This document shows, in pieces, positions 43,299 through 54,129 of a stretch of 64,000 nt of DNA (position 1 is its first letter; every line of letters starts with the position of its first letter). The notes beneath the pieces are model-generated. The model did no database searches and was not told where the DNA came from. It was given only the letters and a program-made list of their open reading frames with translations. This DNA comes from Gemella sanguinis ATCC 700632. Its GTDB lineage: Bacteria; Bacillota; Bacilli; Staphylococcales; Gemellaceae. Location: positions 1 through 64,000 of the forward strand of contig NZ_JNJO01000009.1 of NCBI RefSeq assembly GCF_000701685.1, in the 5' to 3' direction. The position numbers were made by a program, and so were the translations under genes.

Positions 43299-45596
43299 TT
43301 ATTCTCCGAATACTATATTAAATACTTCTTGTATATTGTTTACAGAATGTATTGTAAGTTTATCTAAGATTTCTTTAGGTATGTCTATTAAATCTTTTTT
43401 ATTTTTTGTAGGAATAATTATTGTATTAATATTCATTTTTTCTGAACTCAGAATTTTTTCTTTAACACCACCTATTGGTAATACTTTACCATGTAGTGTC
43501 ATTTCTCCGGTCATTGCAATATTATTATCAACTGCTTTTCCTGTTAATGCAGAATACACAGAAGTTGTAATTGTTATTCCTGCTGAAGGTCCATCTTTAG
43601 GAACAGCTCCTTCTGGAACATGTAGATGTATATCTATCTCAGAAAAATTAATATTATCAATTCCTAATTCTTTTGAATTAGAACGTAAATATGAAATTGC
43701 CATCTGAGCAGATTCTTTCATAACATCTCCTAATTTTCCAGTTAAGATTATTTTACCAGAACCTTTAGAAATACTTGTTTCAATTTCTAATGTATCTCCA
43801 CCTACAGAAGTATAAGCTAGACCATTTACTAGGCCTACTTCTGGTTTTGTATTTTTATCTTTTAAGCTATATTTTTCTGGACCACAGTACTCTTCTAAGT
43901 TATTTATTCCAACTTTTACTATTTCAGAACCTTTTAGAATTTTTAAGGCTGCTTTTCTACATATTGATCCAATTACTCGTTCTAAGTTCCTAACCCCTGC
44001 TTCATAAGTATAACAATTTATAATTTTATTAATAGCTTGTTTTGAAAAAGTTATTTGTTTTGAGTTTAAACCATTTTCTTTAATTTGCCTTGGAATTAAA
44101 TATTTTACTGCAATATTCTCTTTTTCTTTTACAGTGTAAGACTCTAATTCTATTACTTCCATACGATCCCTTAAAGGTGCTGGAATTAAAGATAAATTAT
44201 TTGCGGTTGCAATGAATAAAACTTTAGATAAGTCAAATGGAATATCAAGATAATGATCAACAAATTCGTTATTTTGAGCTGGATCAATAACTTCAAGCAT
44301 TGCAGATGATGGATCACCCTTTATATCAGAAGTCATTTTATCAATCTCATCTAACAAAATAACAGGATTTTTTGTTTTTACTTTCTTTAATGATTGTATA
44401 AGTTTTCCAGGTAAAGCTCCTAAATATGTTCTTCTATGTCCTCTAATTTCTGCTTCATCTCTAACTCCTCCAAGTGAAATACGTACAAAACTTCGTCCCA
44501 TAGATTTAGCAATTGACTTCGCTAATGAACTTTTACCTACGCCAGGAGGTCCTGATAAACAAAGAATTGGTGATTTCATATCATCTCGAAGTTTTTTAAC
44601 TGCAAGGAATTCAAGTATTCTTTCTTTAATTTTTTCAAGTCCATAATGATCATCATTTAATATTTTCTCAGCATTAACTATATCAATCTCGTCTTCAGTT
44701 AATGAATTCCAAGGTAAAGCAATTACTGTATCAATGTATGTTCTAATAATTGAATGTTCTGGACTCATAACTGGCGTTTTTTCTAAACGATCAACTTCTT
44801 TTAGTAAAAGATTTTTATCATTTTCTGAAAGATTAATTTTTAAGATTTCTTGACGAAGTGACTCTATATCATCTTCCTCTGGAGAAATTTGTTTTAATTC
44901 ATCTTGAACAACTTTCATTTGTTCACGTAAAAAATACTCTTTTTGTTGAGTATCTATATTAGTTCTTACTTTATCATCAATTTCTCTTTTGAATTCATGA
45001 CCTAATAAGTAGTAACTAATACTCTTATCTATAAAGCTTGCTTTTTTCTCTAAATCTAATATAAATAAGACACGTTTTCTAAGTGTTCTATCCATTGGAA
45101 AGTACTTAATATTTTTATTAATAAATTTTTCTAAATCATCTGTTTTAAAATAATCAATGTCAAAACTTTCTTTACTTAAATAAGTTTTAAACTTATTTTC
45201 TAATTCTTTTAAAACAGCTTTTTTATCAAATCCATTATCTATTGTTTCTTTAATATTAATATCTAAATATTCTACTTGATTATCATTGTAAACACCACTT
45301 CTAACCTCAGCTACTCCATAACAATGATATTCATATTTGTCATTTTTTTTATCTATTGTCAACTGACCATAAGTACCGAAGAATACGTTGAATCCATCAG
45401 TATCAAACATATCATCTTCAGAAAATTCTTCATCATAAGCATCAATAGGTTTTCTTTTGTTAGTTATAAAAACCGATATTTTATCTTTTTTTAATTTTTT
45501 TATAGTTTTTAAAAACTTTTTGTCCGTTACTTCAATTGTATATGTATTAGTTGGAAAGAATATTTCTCTATTTTCTAATAAGTAATATTTTGTCAA
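43299..45596 (-). CDS. lon: ATP-dependent protease Lon
   Basis: Cytoplasmic AAA+ serine protease. The 765 residues: N-terminal substrate domain, coiled coil (about 180-280), AAA+ with Walker A SGPPGVGKSSLA (about 345) and Walker B PVILLDEIDKM, and the C-terminal protease with the catalytic Ser in PKDGPSAGITI (about 673) and Lys in IGGVKEKILSS. Start is TTG 45596, 7-8 nt after AGAGGAG. It lies 23 bp after clpX. Confidence 0.96.
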   Translation of the reverse strand: MTKYYLLENREIFFPTNTYTIEVTDKKFLKTIKKLKKDKISVFITNKRKPIDAYDEEFSEDDMFDTDGFNVFFGTYGQLTIDKKNDKYEYHCYGVAEVRSGVYNDNQVEYLDINIKETIDNGFDKKAVLKELENKFKTYLSKESFDIDYFKTDDLEKFINKNIKYFPMDRTLRKRVLFILDLEKKASFIDKSISYYLLGHEFKREIDDKVRTNIDTQQKEYFLREQMKVVQDELKQISPEEDDIESLRQEILKINLSENDKNLLLKEVDRLEKTPVMSPEHSIIRTYIDTVIALPWNSLTEDEIDIVNAEKILNDDHYGLEKIKERILEFLAVKKLRDDMKSPILCLSGPPGVGKSSLAKSIAKSMGRSFVRISLGGVRDEAEIRGHRRTYLGALPGKLIQSLKKVKTKNPVILLDEIDKMTSDIKGDPSSAMLEVIDPAQNNEFVDHYLDIPFDLSKVLFIATANNLSLIPAPLRDRMEVIELESYTVKEKENIAVKYLIPRQIKENGLNSKQITFSKQAINKIINCYTYEAGVRNLERVIGSICRKAALKILKGSEIVKVGINNLEEYCGPEKYSLKDKNTKPEVGLVNGLAYTSVGGDTLEIETSISKGSGKIILTGKLGDVMKESAQMAISYLRSNSKELGIDNINFSEIDIHLHVPEGAVPKDGPSAGITITTSVYSALTGKAVDNNIAMTGEMTLHGKVLPIGGVKEKILSSEKMNINTIIIPTKNKKDLIDIPKEILDKLTIHSVNNIQEVFNIVFGE

Positions 45597-45619
45597 AACG
45601 AACTCCTCTCTACCCTAGT

Positions 45620-46831
45620 TTATTTTAATAGTGGTTTAGTTTTATTTAATACATTTTCACGTGTTATTATACATGTTTTAATGTTTTCTTTACTTGGTAT
45701 ATCGTACATTACATCTAGAAGTAATTCTTCAATAATAGAACGTAATCCACGAGCTCCAGTTTTTCGCTTAATAGACTCACGAGCAATCTCTACTAAAGCA
45801 TCTTCCTCAAATATTAAGTCTACATTATCAAGACTGAATAAGTACTGATATTGTTTAATTACCGAGTTCTTAGGCTCTGTTAAAACTCTAACTAAGTCAT
45901 TTTCATTAAGTTCTTCTAAGTAACAAATTACAGGAATACGACCAATAAATTCTGGAATAATTCCAAATTTTACTAAATCTTCATGTTTAACTTTCGAAAT
46001 TATCGCATCAGTATCATTTAATTCATCACTTTTTGAAAACCCAATAACTTTTTCTCCTAAACGACGTTTTATGATTTCTTCAATACCTGAAAAAGCTCCA
46101 CCAATTATAAATAGAATATCTTTAGTATTGATTTTTATCATTTCTTCACCAGGGTGCTTTCTTCCACCTTGTGGGGGAACACTTGCTATTGTACCTTCAA
46201 GTATTTTAAGAAGTGCCTGTTGCACACCTTCACCAGAAACATCACGTGTAATAGATACATTTTCACCTTTCTTTGCGATTTTATCTATTTCATCAATATA
46301 AATTATTCCTTTTTCTGCTTTTTCAATATCGTAATTTGCATTTTGAATTAGACGTAATAAAATATTTTCAACATCTTCTCCTACATAACCTGCTTCGGTT
46401 AATGTAGTAGCATCAGAAATAGCAAACGGAACATCTAACATTTTTGCTAATGTTTGTGCAATTAGTGTTTTACCTGAACCTGTACTACCGATTAATGCAA
46501 TATTACTTTTTTGTAAATCTATATTTTCGTTGGTTTGTTTTGCTTTAATACGTTTATAATGATTATAAACAGCTACAGCTACTGATTTTTTAGCTTTATC
46601 TTGACTTATAACATACTCATTTAAGTGTGTCATAATCTCATGTGGTTTTAATAAGTTAAAATCTGGTTCATTTGTAGCATTTCTATACTCTAATTCTTCT
46701 TCAATAATATCTGAACATAACTCTACACATTCATCACAAATAAATACATCATTACCAGCAATCATTTTAAAAACTTCATTAGAGTTTTTTCCACAGAAAG
46801 AGCATCTAATATCTTTTCTATCATTAACCAT
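45620..46831 (-). CDS. clpX: ClpX ATPase of the Clp protease
   Basis: Unfoldase partner of ClpP. About 403 residues: N-terminal zinc domain with [11 protein letters not shown] and ICDECVELC, Walker A GSTGSGKT (about 111-118; the usual second residue Pro is Ser), [11 protein letters not shown], the pore loop GYVGED, and the ClpP-binding IGF loop in EKVIGFSKS. Start is ATG 46831, after GAGAGG; nine earlier codons from a TTG overlap that site. An extended -10 (TGATATAAT) lies near 46910. Confidence 0.96.
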   Translation of the reverse strand: MVNDRKDIRCSFCGKNSNEVFKMIAGNDVFICDECVELCSDIIEEELEYRNATNEPDFNLLKPHEIMTHLNEYVISQDKAKKSVAVAVYNHYKRIKAKQTNENIDLQKSNIALIGSTGSGKTLIAQTLAKMLDVPFAISDATTLTEAGYVGEDVENILLRLIQNANYDIEKAEKGIIYIDEIDKIAKKGENVSITRDVSGEGVQQALLKILEGTIASVPPQGGRKHPGEEMIKINTKDILFIIGGAFSGIEEIIKRRLGEKVIGFSKSDELNDTDAIISKVKHEDLVKFGIIPEFIGRIPVICYLEELNENDLVRVLTEPKNSVIKQYQYLFSLDNVDLIFEEDALVEIARESIKRKTGARGLRSIIEELLLDVMYDIPSKENIKTCIITRENVLNKTKPLLK

Positions 46832-46997
46832 AATTGTGCCTCTCATCCTTTTTTTCAATTATATTAATATTGTAAATTTTAGTAAATCTCCAAAAATCAT
46901 ATCATCATATTATATCATATTTACATTTAATTTTCTAGTAGATAAGTTTAAAAAACCTTATAATAAAGGAATTCTTAAACGATGATATTTATATTTT

Positions 46998-47045
46998 TAA
47001 AAAAACTGAGATATAAAATTTAAATTAAAACTTTATGTCTCAGTT
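46998..47045 (-). terminator. Terminator after the CPBP gene
   Basis: AACTGAGA / TCTCAGTT outer stem with inner AT pairing, followed on the - strand by seven T residues. Confidence 0.8.
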
Positions 47046-47052
47046 AACGTTA

Positions 47053-47903
47053 TTATTTATTATTATTAATTTTTCTAAACATTTGAATATATAATCCTAC
47101 ATATAGCAAAATTCCAATAATTATAAGATATATTGTAGAAATTATACTACCTTCTATACCGAAACTCCCACCAGTTAACAAGATATTTTCTGAATTAAAT
47201 GTTAAGTTAAAAATAGTGTCAGAGATTTTAATACCACTAACATAACCACCCATAATAACTCCTAAAATGATATTCCAAGCACCATGAAGGCTCCTACTAT
47301 CCAAATATTATCTGTATACCAAAAAATCAATGAAAGTACAACACCGAATATATAAATATTAACTGATGAAATATATGATACAGACGGATTTTTTATGTGA
47401 AATATAAGGAAAAACAATGAATTTATATATACTCCCCACCATTTACCCTTTGAAGCGGCAATTCTATTCATCAAGTAACCTCTAAAAATTAACTCTTCTA
47501 TAAAACCTTGAATACAAAATAAAAAGATTACAACTGCTACAATTTTATAATTACTATCTTTTAATATATTAAAACTTACATTTGTTAATAAAAATATAAT
47601 TCCTACAATTAAAATCAAAGATAATAGAGCAAGGCTAAATCCTGTTATTACACTTTTTAATATTTTACTATTTTTGAAACCAAGAGTTTTAAGTGAATTA
47701 TTTTCGAAGTATCTTACAAATAAAATGATAAATATTAAACTTGAAATATATGATGTTAAGTTAGCTATAAGTTTATCTTGAATATGTGGATTTAATATAA
47801 AATCAAAAGTAATACCTTGGATAAATGATGCAATAATACAAACAATAAATGCATACCACCAGGTAATTACATTACTTTTCTTCAGTAATTCTAAACTATA
47901 CAT
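47053..47903 (-). pseudogene. CPBP (Abi/CAAX-like) membrane protease, single frameshift
   Basis: Two overlapping frames form one CPBP intramembrane metalloprotease of about 284 residues. The first (47903 to about 47262) carries motif 1 EELIFRG and motif 2 FHIKNP, and ends after TDNIWIVGA. The second (to 47053) resumes with motif 3, HGAWNIILG, and two further membrane helices. One base missing near 47286-47290 (CCTTCATGG where CCTTTCATGG would restore the frame) explains the break. The family acts in bacteriocin immunity or protein processing. It may be a true pseudogene, a phase-variable T run, or a sequencing error. Confidence 0.85.
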
Positions 47904-48038
47904 AATTCCTCCATAAATTATAATATAATTTATTCTATTTCAAAATCAATATATTGTCAAACCGAGAATTAAATTTTTATACTTTTAAGCCTATTAATTT
48001 AATGATATAATTATTTTATAAACCTTAGGAGGTAACTC

Positions 48039-49280
48039 ATGACATTTTTTTCAAAGCTTGGTGAAAATATAATTCTACCACAAGACGTTTTAATACAATC
48101 AAAAGAAACTGCTGCAGTCTCAGGTGCAATAAATGCGACGATTGGAATAGCTACAAAAAATAAAAAAGCCTTATTTCTACCATCAATAGATAAAGTGATA
48201 AAGGAGATTAATAATTCAGAATATCTACCCTACTCACCTACACCTGGATTGCCAGAAATGAGAAATTTATGGAAAGAAAAAATAATTAGTGATAATCCTA
48301 AAATTAATAAAGAGCATCTAAGTCTTCCAATGGTTACAACTGGTATAACACAAGGTATAGATATCGCAGCGAATTTATTTAGTAGTGAAGGTGATGCATT
48401 ATTATTACCAAGTTTATTTTGGCAAAATTACGCACAAATCTATTCTATAAAATTAGGAAATAAAGTTTATACATATAACCAGTTTAACGAGAATAATACC
48501 TATTATTTAGAGAACTTCAAAGAAGTACTTTATAGTATAAAAGAAAGTAAAATATCATTAATTCTAAATTTCCCTAATAATCCAACAGGTTATACACCAT
48601 CAACAGAAGAACTAGATGAATTAACTATAATTATTGATAGATTTGCTAAAGAGAACCCGGAAAAACAAGTCATTATTATATGTGACGACGCTTATTTTGG
48701 ACTTTTCTTTGAGGAAAACCACAAAACTCCTTCTCTAAGTTCTATTTACAAATTGGAAACTAATTCAAATTGTCTTATTGTAAAATTAGATGGTATAACA
48801 AAAGAGTATTATGGATGGGGGCTTCGAATTGGTTTCATTACCTACTATACTGGAAATGATAATTTACGTGAACATCTTTTAGAAAAAACTCAAGGTTATT
48901 TAAGAAGTACAACATCTTCACCGTGTAATTTATCACAACAAATAGCAATACGTTTATTAAAAGATAAAGATACGTATATCGAGAAAAAAGACAATGATAA
49001 AATTATCCACGAAAGATATATAATATTAAAAAAATCACTTGATGATTATAAATTAAGTGATAGTGTTACTGTCTTACCTTTTAATTCAGGATACTTCTTT
49101 ACAATAAAAATGCCATCAAGAATTAATGCGCATGATTTTAGATTGAAATTTTTACACGATTATAAATATGGTGTTTATTCTATGGATAATGAACATATTA
49201 GAATTGCATTCTCGTGTTTAGATAAAGAATTAATACCAGATTTAGTAAAAAACTTTAAACTTTGCTTAAATGAATTTTAA
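48039..49280 (+). CDS. PLP-dependent class I/II aminotransferase
   Basis: A 413-residue fold-type I aminotransferase. Seen: YSPTPGLPEMRNLW, NFPNNPTGYTPS with the conserved Asn, the Asp-x-Tyr in CDDAYFGLFF, and the PLP lysine in KLDGITKEYYGWGLRIG. The phosphate-binding Arg (RIAFS) near the C-terminus binds substrate carboxylate. The substrate is unknown and no amino-acid pathway genes are adjacent. It is an isolated + strand gene with AGGAGG before ATG and a shared bidirectional terminator. Confidence 0.88.
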   Translation: MTFFSKLGENIILPQDVLIQSKETAAVSGAINATIGIATKNKKALFLPSIDKVIKEINNSEYLPYSPTPGLPEMRNLWKEKIISDNPKINKEHLSLPMVTTGITQGIDIAANLFSSEGDALLLPSLFWQNYAQIYSIKLGNKVYTYNQFNENNTYYLENFKEVLYSIKESKISLILNFPNNPTGYTPSTEELDELTIIIDRFAKENPEKQVIIICDDAYFGLFFEENHKTPSLSSIYKLETNSNCLIVKLDGITKEYYGWGLRIGFITYYTGNDNLREHLLEKTQGYLRSTTSSPCNLSQQIAIRLLKDKDTYIEKKDNDKIIHERYIILKKSLDDYKLSDSVTVLPFNSGYFFTIKMPSRINAHDFRLKFLHDYKYGVYSMDNEHIRIAFSCLDKELIPDLVKNFKLCLNEF

Positions 49281-49283
49281 AAC

Positions 49284-49322
49284 AAAAAGGAAATTACACT
49301 TTTACGTAATTTCCTTTTTTTA
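49284..49322. terminator. Bidirectional terminator
   Basis: AAAAAGGAAATTAC / GTAATTTCCTTTTT stem with an 8-nt loop, flanked by A and T runs, between the aminotransferase and the convergent gatD. Confidence 0.9.
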
Positions 49323-50051
49323 TTATTTAATATTTTTCTTTAATAATTCAACCATATGAGAATTTGCATTTAATTCAATTTCATTATTTAACTCAATAAA
49401 ATCATAATTACCATACTTATTATCTAAAGCAGCTTTAATTAAATAATCAGTAACATTAGGATTTTTAGGTAGTATAGGACCATGTAAGTAAGTACCTATT
49501 AAATTATTGTATAAAATACCTTCTTTTTTATCCTCATCATTATTACCATATCCAACTATAACATTTCCTAATGTTTCATAGTTATGATATGTTCTTCCAC
49601 CATGATTTTCAAAACCAACAATATTACCAAATTTATCAGATTCTACTAAAATATTTCCAATTAATCTAGGTGCATCTTTTATTGATTCTGTGTAAAAATC
49701 AAGTATATTTAAACCGGGTAATTTATCTCCGTCTACAGTTTTATAGTATTCTCCTAAAAATTGATATCCTCCACAAATTGTCAGTGCTGGTATACCATCC
49801 TCTATCGCTGATTTAAATTCATTTTTTATCTTGCTGAATTGTTCAGTTGCTATACATTGTTCCCTATCAGATCCTCCTCCAATAAAAAACATATCGCAAT
49901 CAGACAGTTTAATACCATCAGTAGAAGTAATATTCTCAACTTTCAAGTCTATTCCACGCCATTCACATCTTTTCTTCAACGCTATTACATTACCTATATC
50001 ACCATATAGATTTAATTTATCTGGCATAAAATGATATAATTTTAATTCCAT
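49323..50051 (-). CDS. gatD: Lipid II isoglutaminyl synthase, glutaminase subunit GatD
   Basis: Supplies ammonia from glutamine to MurT, which amidates D-Glu of the lipid II stem peptide. The 242 residues belong to CobB/CobQ-type amidotransferases: nucleophile Cys in [11 protein letters not shown], catalytic His in [12 protein letters not shown], and [11 protein letters not shown]. Start is ATG 50051, directly after the murT stop with GGAG inside murT; 11 extra codons upstream are discounted. Confidence 0.95.
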   Translation of the reverse strand: MELKLYHFMPDKLNLYGDIGNVIALKKRCEWRGIDLKVENITSTDGIKLSDCDMFFIGGGSDREQCIATEQFSKIKNEFKSAIEDGIPALTICGGYQFLGEYYKTVDGDKLPGLNILDFYTESIKDAPRLIGNILVESDKFGNIVGFENHGGRTYHNYETLGNVIVGYGNNDEDKKEGILYNNLIGTYLHGPILPKNPNVTDYLIKAALDNKYGNYDFIELNNEIELNANSHMVELLKKNIK

Positions 50052-50052
50052 A

Positions 50053-51357
50053 TTAATTATTCTCCAATTCCTTTTGAGTTGCAATTAAAGCTGTATAATT
50101 CGGTATAACTAATGCATACTTTTCTTGGTAATTTTTCAGTTGCTTAACAGCATCCTTTATTTCTTTTCTAACAACAACATTAGCATTGACATCACTGTAT
50201 TTTATTCGTAAGGCTAATTCCTCAGCTCTTTTTCCTGAACAAATAATATTTTTGATGTTCTGATTTTTCATTATATTAAAATCAGTATCCCATATCCATG
50301 ATATATCGATTCCATCAGCTCCATTATCATTTAAAACTAATAAATAATTTATTTGTTCTTTAATTGGGTTACCAATAGCTAAAGAAGCATTTAAACCTGC
50401 AGGATTTTTAGCAAGGTTAAGCAGTGCCATTGAACTTTCAGATATCTTTATACTTTGCATACGACCGTTTTTCGGAGTATAGCTACCCAGTCCATTTTTA
50501 ATTAAATCATTGTCTAGATTTAACTCCTTAAGTAATGAATATGCTGCTAAAAGATTATATATATTATAATCTCCTGCTAGTCTTGTATTAAAACTATCTT
50601 CATTATTTATCGAAAGCTCTATAAATGGTTCGACTTTTGCTTTAGTAACAGTATACTTAGTTTCTTGATGTTTAAAATCACAATTTTCACAATGATAGTA
50701 TCCTAATTGACTGTAATGAACATGATCATAAGTCAATTCAGTTCCACAACTAGGACAGAATTTTGACTCTGAAATACCATAATCAGTAAAATTATACGCA
50801 TCTTTATCAATTCCAAAATAAATATTATTATTACCATATTTAGAAAGTCTTGTAACAAAAGGGTCATCACTATTAAGAATTAGTTGGATGTTTTTACCTT
50901 CCAATTGTTCACCTATTGTTGCTATAAGAGTATCAATTTCTCCAAAACGATCTATTTGGTCTCTAAAGAAATTATTAATAACAAACTTCGTAGGAGTAAT
51001 GTATTGCATTACTCTTTTTATTGAACCTTCATCTATCTCAATAACTGCTAATTTAGTATCATTTTTTGATTGGATTGCAAAAGTAGATATAATACCATCT
51101 AACATATTTGCTCCTTCAAAATTATTTATAAAATTAATACCTGCCTCTTTTAAAGTATGACCAATTAAATTTGATGTAGTTGTTTTACCGTTTGTTCCAG
51201 TAACAAAAACAATTTCATCATATTGTTTAGACAGTTTAATCAATATATCCTTATCAAGTTTTCTTAGAACTTTACCAGGTAAGTCAGTTCCTTTTTTTCC
51301 TATTAATTTACTTGTATTTCTAGTTAATTTTGCTAAATTTTTATAAAATGATAGCAT
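50053..51357 (-). CDS. murT: Lipid II isoglutaminyl synthase subunit MurT
   Basis: Mur-ligase-like partner of GatD; ATP-dependent amidation of D-Glu. The 434 residues: P-loop [15 protein letters not shown] (about 53-67), an inserted zinc ribbon (CPSCG, later CENC), and the C-terminal domain with DUF1727 features ([29 protein letters not shown]). gatD follows after 1 bp. Amidation is needed for efficient cross-linking in Gram-positive cocci. Confidence 0.95.
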   Translation of the reverse strand: MLSFYKNLAKLTRNTSKLIGKKGTDLPGKVLRKLDKDILIKLSKQYDEIVFVTGTNGKTTTSNLIGHTLKEAGINFINNFEGANMLDGIISTFAIQSKNDTKLAVIEIDEGSIKRVMQYITPTKFVINNFFRDQIDRFGEIDTLIATIGEQLEGKNIQLILNSDDPFVTRLSKYGNNNIYFGIDKDAYNFTDYGISESKFCPSCGTELTYDHVHYSQLGYYHCENCDFKHQETKYTVTKAKVEPFIELSINNEDSFNTRLAGDYNIYNLLAAYSLLKELNLDNDLIKNGLGSYTPKNGRMQSIKISESSMALLNLAKNPAGLNASLAIGNPIKEQINYLLVLNDNGADGIDISWIWDTDFNIMKNQNIKNIICSGKRAEELALRIKYSDVNANVVVRKEIKDAVKQLKNYQEKYALVIPNYTALIATQKELENN

Positions 51358-51380
51358 AATTTCTCCTTCTTTTTAAAAAA

Positions 51381-52097
51381 TTAAAGGCTATTTTGTGTAG
51401 TGTCAAATTTATAACCTATTCCCCAAACTGTGATAATCATCTTAGCCACTTTAGGCGAAATCTTATCAATTTTCTTTCTTACTCTTTTTATGTGAGTATC
51501 TACTGTTCTTAAATCTGTGTAAAAGTCATAATCCCATACAGCTCTTAGTATTTCAGTTCTTTTAAATGCTTTATCTGGTGATTTAGCTAAAAACAGAAGT
51601 AAATCAAACTCTTTTGGAGTAAGAAAAATTTCAGAATCTTCTACAATAACTTTATGTGCATTAACATCAATTATTAGTCCAGGGAATACTAGCACATCTT
51701 TTGTATATAATTCAGGTGTATAGAAGACGCTTCTTTTTGTTCTTTGTAAAATAGCATTTACTCTAAGCATTAGTTCTCGAGGACTGAATGGTTTAATTAC
51801 GTAATCATCAGCACCCAATTCAAATCCTTCTACTCTACTTTGTTCATCAGCTTGAGCAGACATAATTATAACAGGAGTTGCTTTTGTTTTTCTTAATTCA
51901 GCTAATATTGTTTTTCCATTTAACATCGGTAAATGAACATCTAGAAGAACACAAGAATAATCCATATATTTTAATCTTTCTAAACCATCTTGTCCATTAG
52001 TAGCTTCATCAACTATATATCCTTCTTTTTCAAGATACATTATCAATAATTTTCTAATTCTTTCTTCATCATCAATAACTAAAACTCTTTCTGCCAT
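51381..52097 (-). CDS. OmpR-type response regulator (SrrA/ResD-like by position)
   Basis: A 238-residue regulator: receiver domain (3-118) with acidic pocket VIDDEERIR, phospho-acceptor Asp in VLLDVHLPMLNG, MSAQAD and Lys in YVIKPFS; winged-helix output (about 140-232) with FLTPKEFDLLLFL and VDTHIKRVRKKI. In staphylococci the gene after rluB is srrA, followed by the kinase srrB. Here the next gene is murT and no kinase exists in the window, so it appears orphan. Confidence 0.9.
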   Translation of the reverse strand: MAERVLVIDDEERIRKLLIMYLEKEGYIVDEATNGQDGLERLKYMDYSCVLLDVHLPMLNGKTILAELRKTKATPVIIMSAQADEQSRVEGFELGADDYVIKPFSPRELMLRVNAILQRTKRSVFYTPELYTKDVLVFPGLIIDVNAHKVIVEDSEIFLTPKEFDLLLFLAKSPDKAFKRTEILRAVWDYDFYTDLRTVDTHIKRVRKKIDKISPKVAKMIITVWGIGYKFDTTQNSL

Positions 52098-52117
52098 CTT
52101 ACATCACTTCCTATTTT

Positions 52118-52849
52118 CTATTTTTCTCCATTATTCGCTTTATTAATTAATCTTTTAACTTCATGAATTGTTAAAACTCGGTATTCACCCTTTTTAAGAC
52201 CTTCTAATGTCAAATCCTCTATTGCTTCACGTTTTAATTTTAAAACTTCATAACCTAGTGTTTCAAACATACGACGAATCTGTCTATTTTTACCTTCATG
52301 AATTGTTAATCTAACTAAAGTATTTGAACTTTTATTTTTATTTTTTACAATATTAACTTCAGCAGGTGCAGTTTTATAATTATCAATTCTAACACCTGAA
52401 CGTAAAATTTTTAAATGTCTATCTTCTAGTTTTCCACTAATTTTTGCTATATATGTCTTTTTAATTTTATGTCTTGGATGTGTTATAAGATTTATAAATT
52501 CCCCATCATTTGACATAATCAATGCTCCTGATGTATCGTAATCAAGACGACCCACAGGAACAACTCTTTCATTAACTGATTCAAAAAAGTCTTTTACACA
52601 AGTTCTATCTTTTTCATCTGACATAGATGTAATTACTTTTTCAGGTTTGTAGAAAAGATAATATCTTTTATTTTCTTTTAATAACCTTACTCCTTCTACA
52701 ATTATAATATCGCTAGGTTCTGCTTTTACACCTAGTTGATTAACTACAGTTCCATTAACTGTTACTTTTCCATCAAGTATTAACTGTTCTGCTTTTCTTC
52801 TTGATGTATAACCTGAAGCAGCAATTAATTTTTGCAATCTCTCAGCCAT
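52118..52849 (-). CDS. rluB: 23S rRNA pseudouridine synthase RluB
   Basis: Isomerises a uridine in helix 89 of 23S rRNA. The 243 residues: S4 RNA-binding domain (1-60; RLQKLIAASGYTSRRKAE), the catalytic Asp in VGRLDYDTSGALI, and RLTIHEGKNRQIRRMFE. GGAGG precedes ATG. It follows scpB by 9 bp in the usual scpA-scpB-rluB order. Confidence 0.95.
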   Translation of the reverse strand: MAERLQKLIAASGYTSRRKAEQLILDGKVTVNGTVVNQLGVKAEPSDIIIVEGVRLLKENKRYYLFYKPEKVITSMSDEKDRTCVKDFFESVNERVVPVGRLDYDTSGALIMSNDGEFINLITHPRHKIKKTYIAKISGKLEDRHLKILRSGVRIDNYKTAPAEVNIVKNKNKSSNTLVRLTIHEGKNRQIRRMFETLGYEVLKLKREAIEDLTLEGLKKGEYRVLTIHEVKRLINKANNGEK

Positions 52850-52858
52850 TATTTCCTC

Positions 52859-53407
52859 CTAATTTTCCAAAAAGTTATTTAACTCATTATTATCTAGTAC
52901 GTTAGATTTAGGGAGCTTATCTAAGCTTTCTAAACCGAAAACATCTAAAAATAAATCAGTTGTTTCATATAATTTAGGTTTACCTATAGTATCTAATGTT
53001 TTATTCGAAACTATAAGTTCCTTAGCGACCAATGAATGAATTATTGAATCACTACTAACACCTCTTATTTTATCTATTTGCACTTTAGTAATAGGTTGAT
53101 TATACGCTATTATTGCTAAGGTTTCAATAGACGCTTTAGATAACTTAACGAGATTTTTTGAAGATATAACATGTTTGATTTTATCATATGCTTTATCTTC
53201 AACTAATAATTTATAAGTTGTCCCAAAATTTTTAACAACTAAATAACTATCATTTTTATTATATTCTTCTGTAAAAATATTTAATATATTTTCAGCTTCA
53301 TGCTGCTCTAAATCCATAAAATTAGACACAAACTCAATACTAAGTCCTTCTTCACCCTTTATAAAAAGTAAAGCTTCTATCATTTTTTTTGTTTCATCTA
53401 ATAACAT
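52859..53407 (-). CDS. scpB: Segregation and condensation protein B
   Basis: Winged-helix dimer of the Smc-ScpA-ScpB condensin. The 182 residues have IEALLFIKGEEGLSIEFV, LSKASIETLAIIAYNQPITK and IRGVSSDSIIHSL typical of ScpB. It lies 2 bp after scpA. Confidence 0.94.
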   Translation of the reverse strand: MLLDETKKMIEALLFIKGEEGLSIEFVSNFMDLEQHEAENILNIFTEEYNKNDSYLVVKNFGTTYKLLVEDKAYDKIKHVISSKNLVKLSKASIETLAIIAYNQPITKVQIDKIRGVSSDSIIHSLVAKELIVSNKTLDTIGKPKLYETTDLFLDVFGLESLDKLPKSNVLDNNELNNFLEN

Positions 53408-53409
53408 AC

Positions 53410-54114
53410 TTATTTTTCCTCTACAATATATTCTAATGATAATTCATCCTTGTTATTACTACAAAATATCTGTTGATCTTTAATCATTGTAAGAATACTT
53501 ATAAATACAAGTACTAACTCATACTTTTCTGTATAACTATCTACTAATTCATTAAATAAGATTTTTTTATTATTTTGAAATTTTAAAAGAAGATCTTCTT
53601 TAATTTTTTCTAAAGATATTTCTCTTTTATAACTTATAATGCTTTGATCATTATTATTATTATCGAAAGTTTTTAAAATATTTTCCATAGCATGAAGTAA
53701 TTTATTTGAAGAGATATTTAAATTTCTTAAATCAACTTCCGTTTCAATATCAATACTTTCTTTTTCTAAATATTGGGCTCTACTTTGATGTAGAGCCTCT
53801 AATTTTTGACTTAATTCTTTATAGTTTTTATACTCAATTAATTGTTGAACTAGATCATCTTCAACTATATCTTGCTCATCGTTATTAAAAACAGGAAGTA
53901 AACTTTTACTTTTAATATGAATTAATGTTGCTGCCATAACTATGTATTCTTCAGCATTTTCCAATGAAAATTCATCATTATTATTTATATAATCTAAATA
54001 GCTTTCTGTTAATTTTGCTATTGGTATATTATAAATGTCTATTTCCATTTTTTCAATTAAATGAAGTAGTAAATCTAAAGGACCTTGAAAAACATCCAAA
54101 TTGACATTATACAT
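53410..54114 (-). CDS. scpA: Segregation and condensation protein A (kleisin)
   Basis: Kleisin that bridges Smc heads. The 234 residues start with the signature VFQGPLDLLLHLIEKMEIDI, then YIVMAATLIHIKSKSLLP; the C-terminal winged helix (about 170-225) includes VLVFISILTMIKDQQI. The gene follows the XerD-like gene by 15 bp, as in staphylococci and streptococci. Confidence 0.95.
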   Translation of the reverse strand: MYNVNLDVFQGPLDLLLHLIEKMEIDIYNIPIAKLTESYLDYINNNDEFSLENAEEYIVMAATLIHIKSKSLLPVFNNDEQDIVEDDLVQQLIEYKNYKELSQKLEALHQSRAQYLEKESIDIETEVDLRNLNISSNKLLHAMENILKTFDNNNNDQSIISYKREISLEKIKEDLLLKFQNNKKILFNELVDSYTEKYELVLVFISILTMIKDQQIFCSNNKDELSLEYIVEEK

Positions 54115-54129
54115 TACTTAAATTTTCCT

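Noticed and set aside
43336-43707. Open frame opposite lon
   Set aside because: Mirror of the conserved Lon protease domain; no start signal and no recognisable product.
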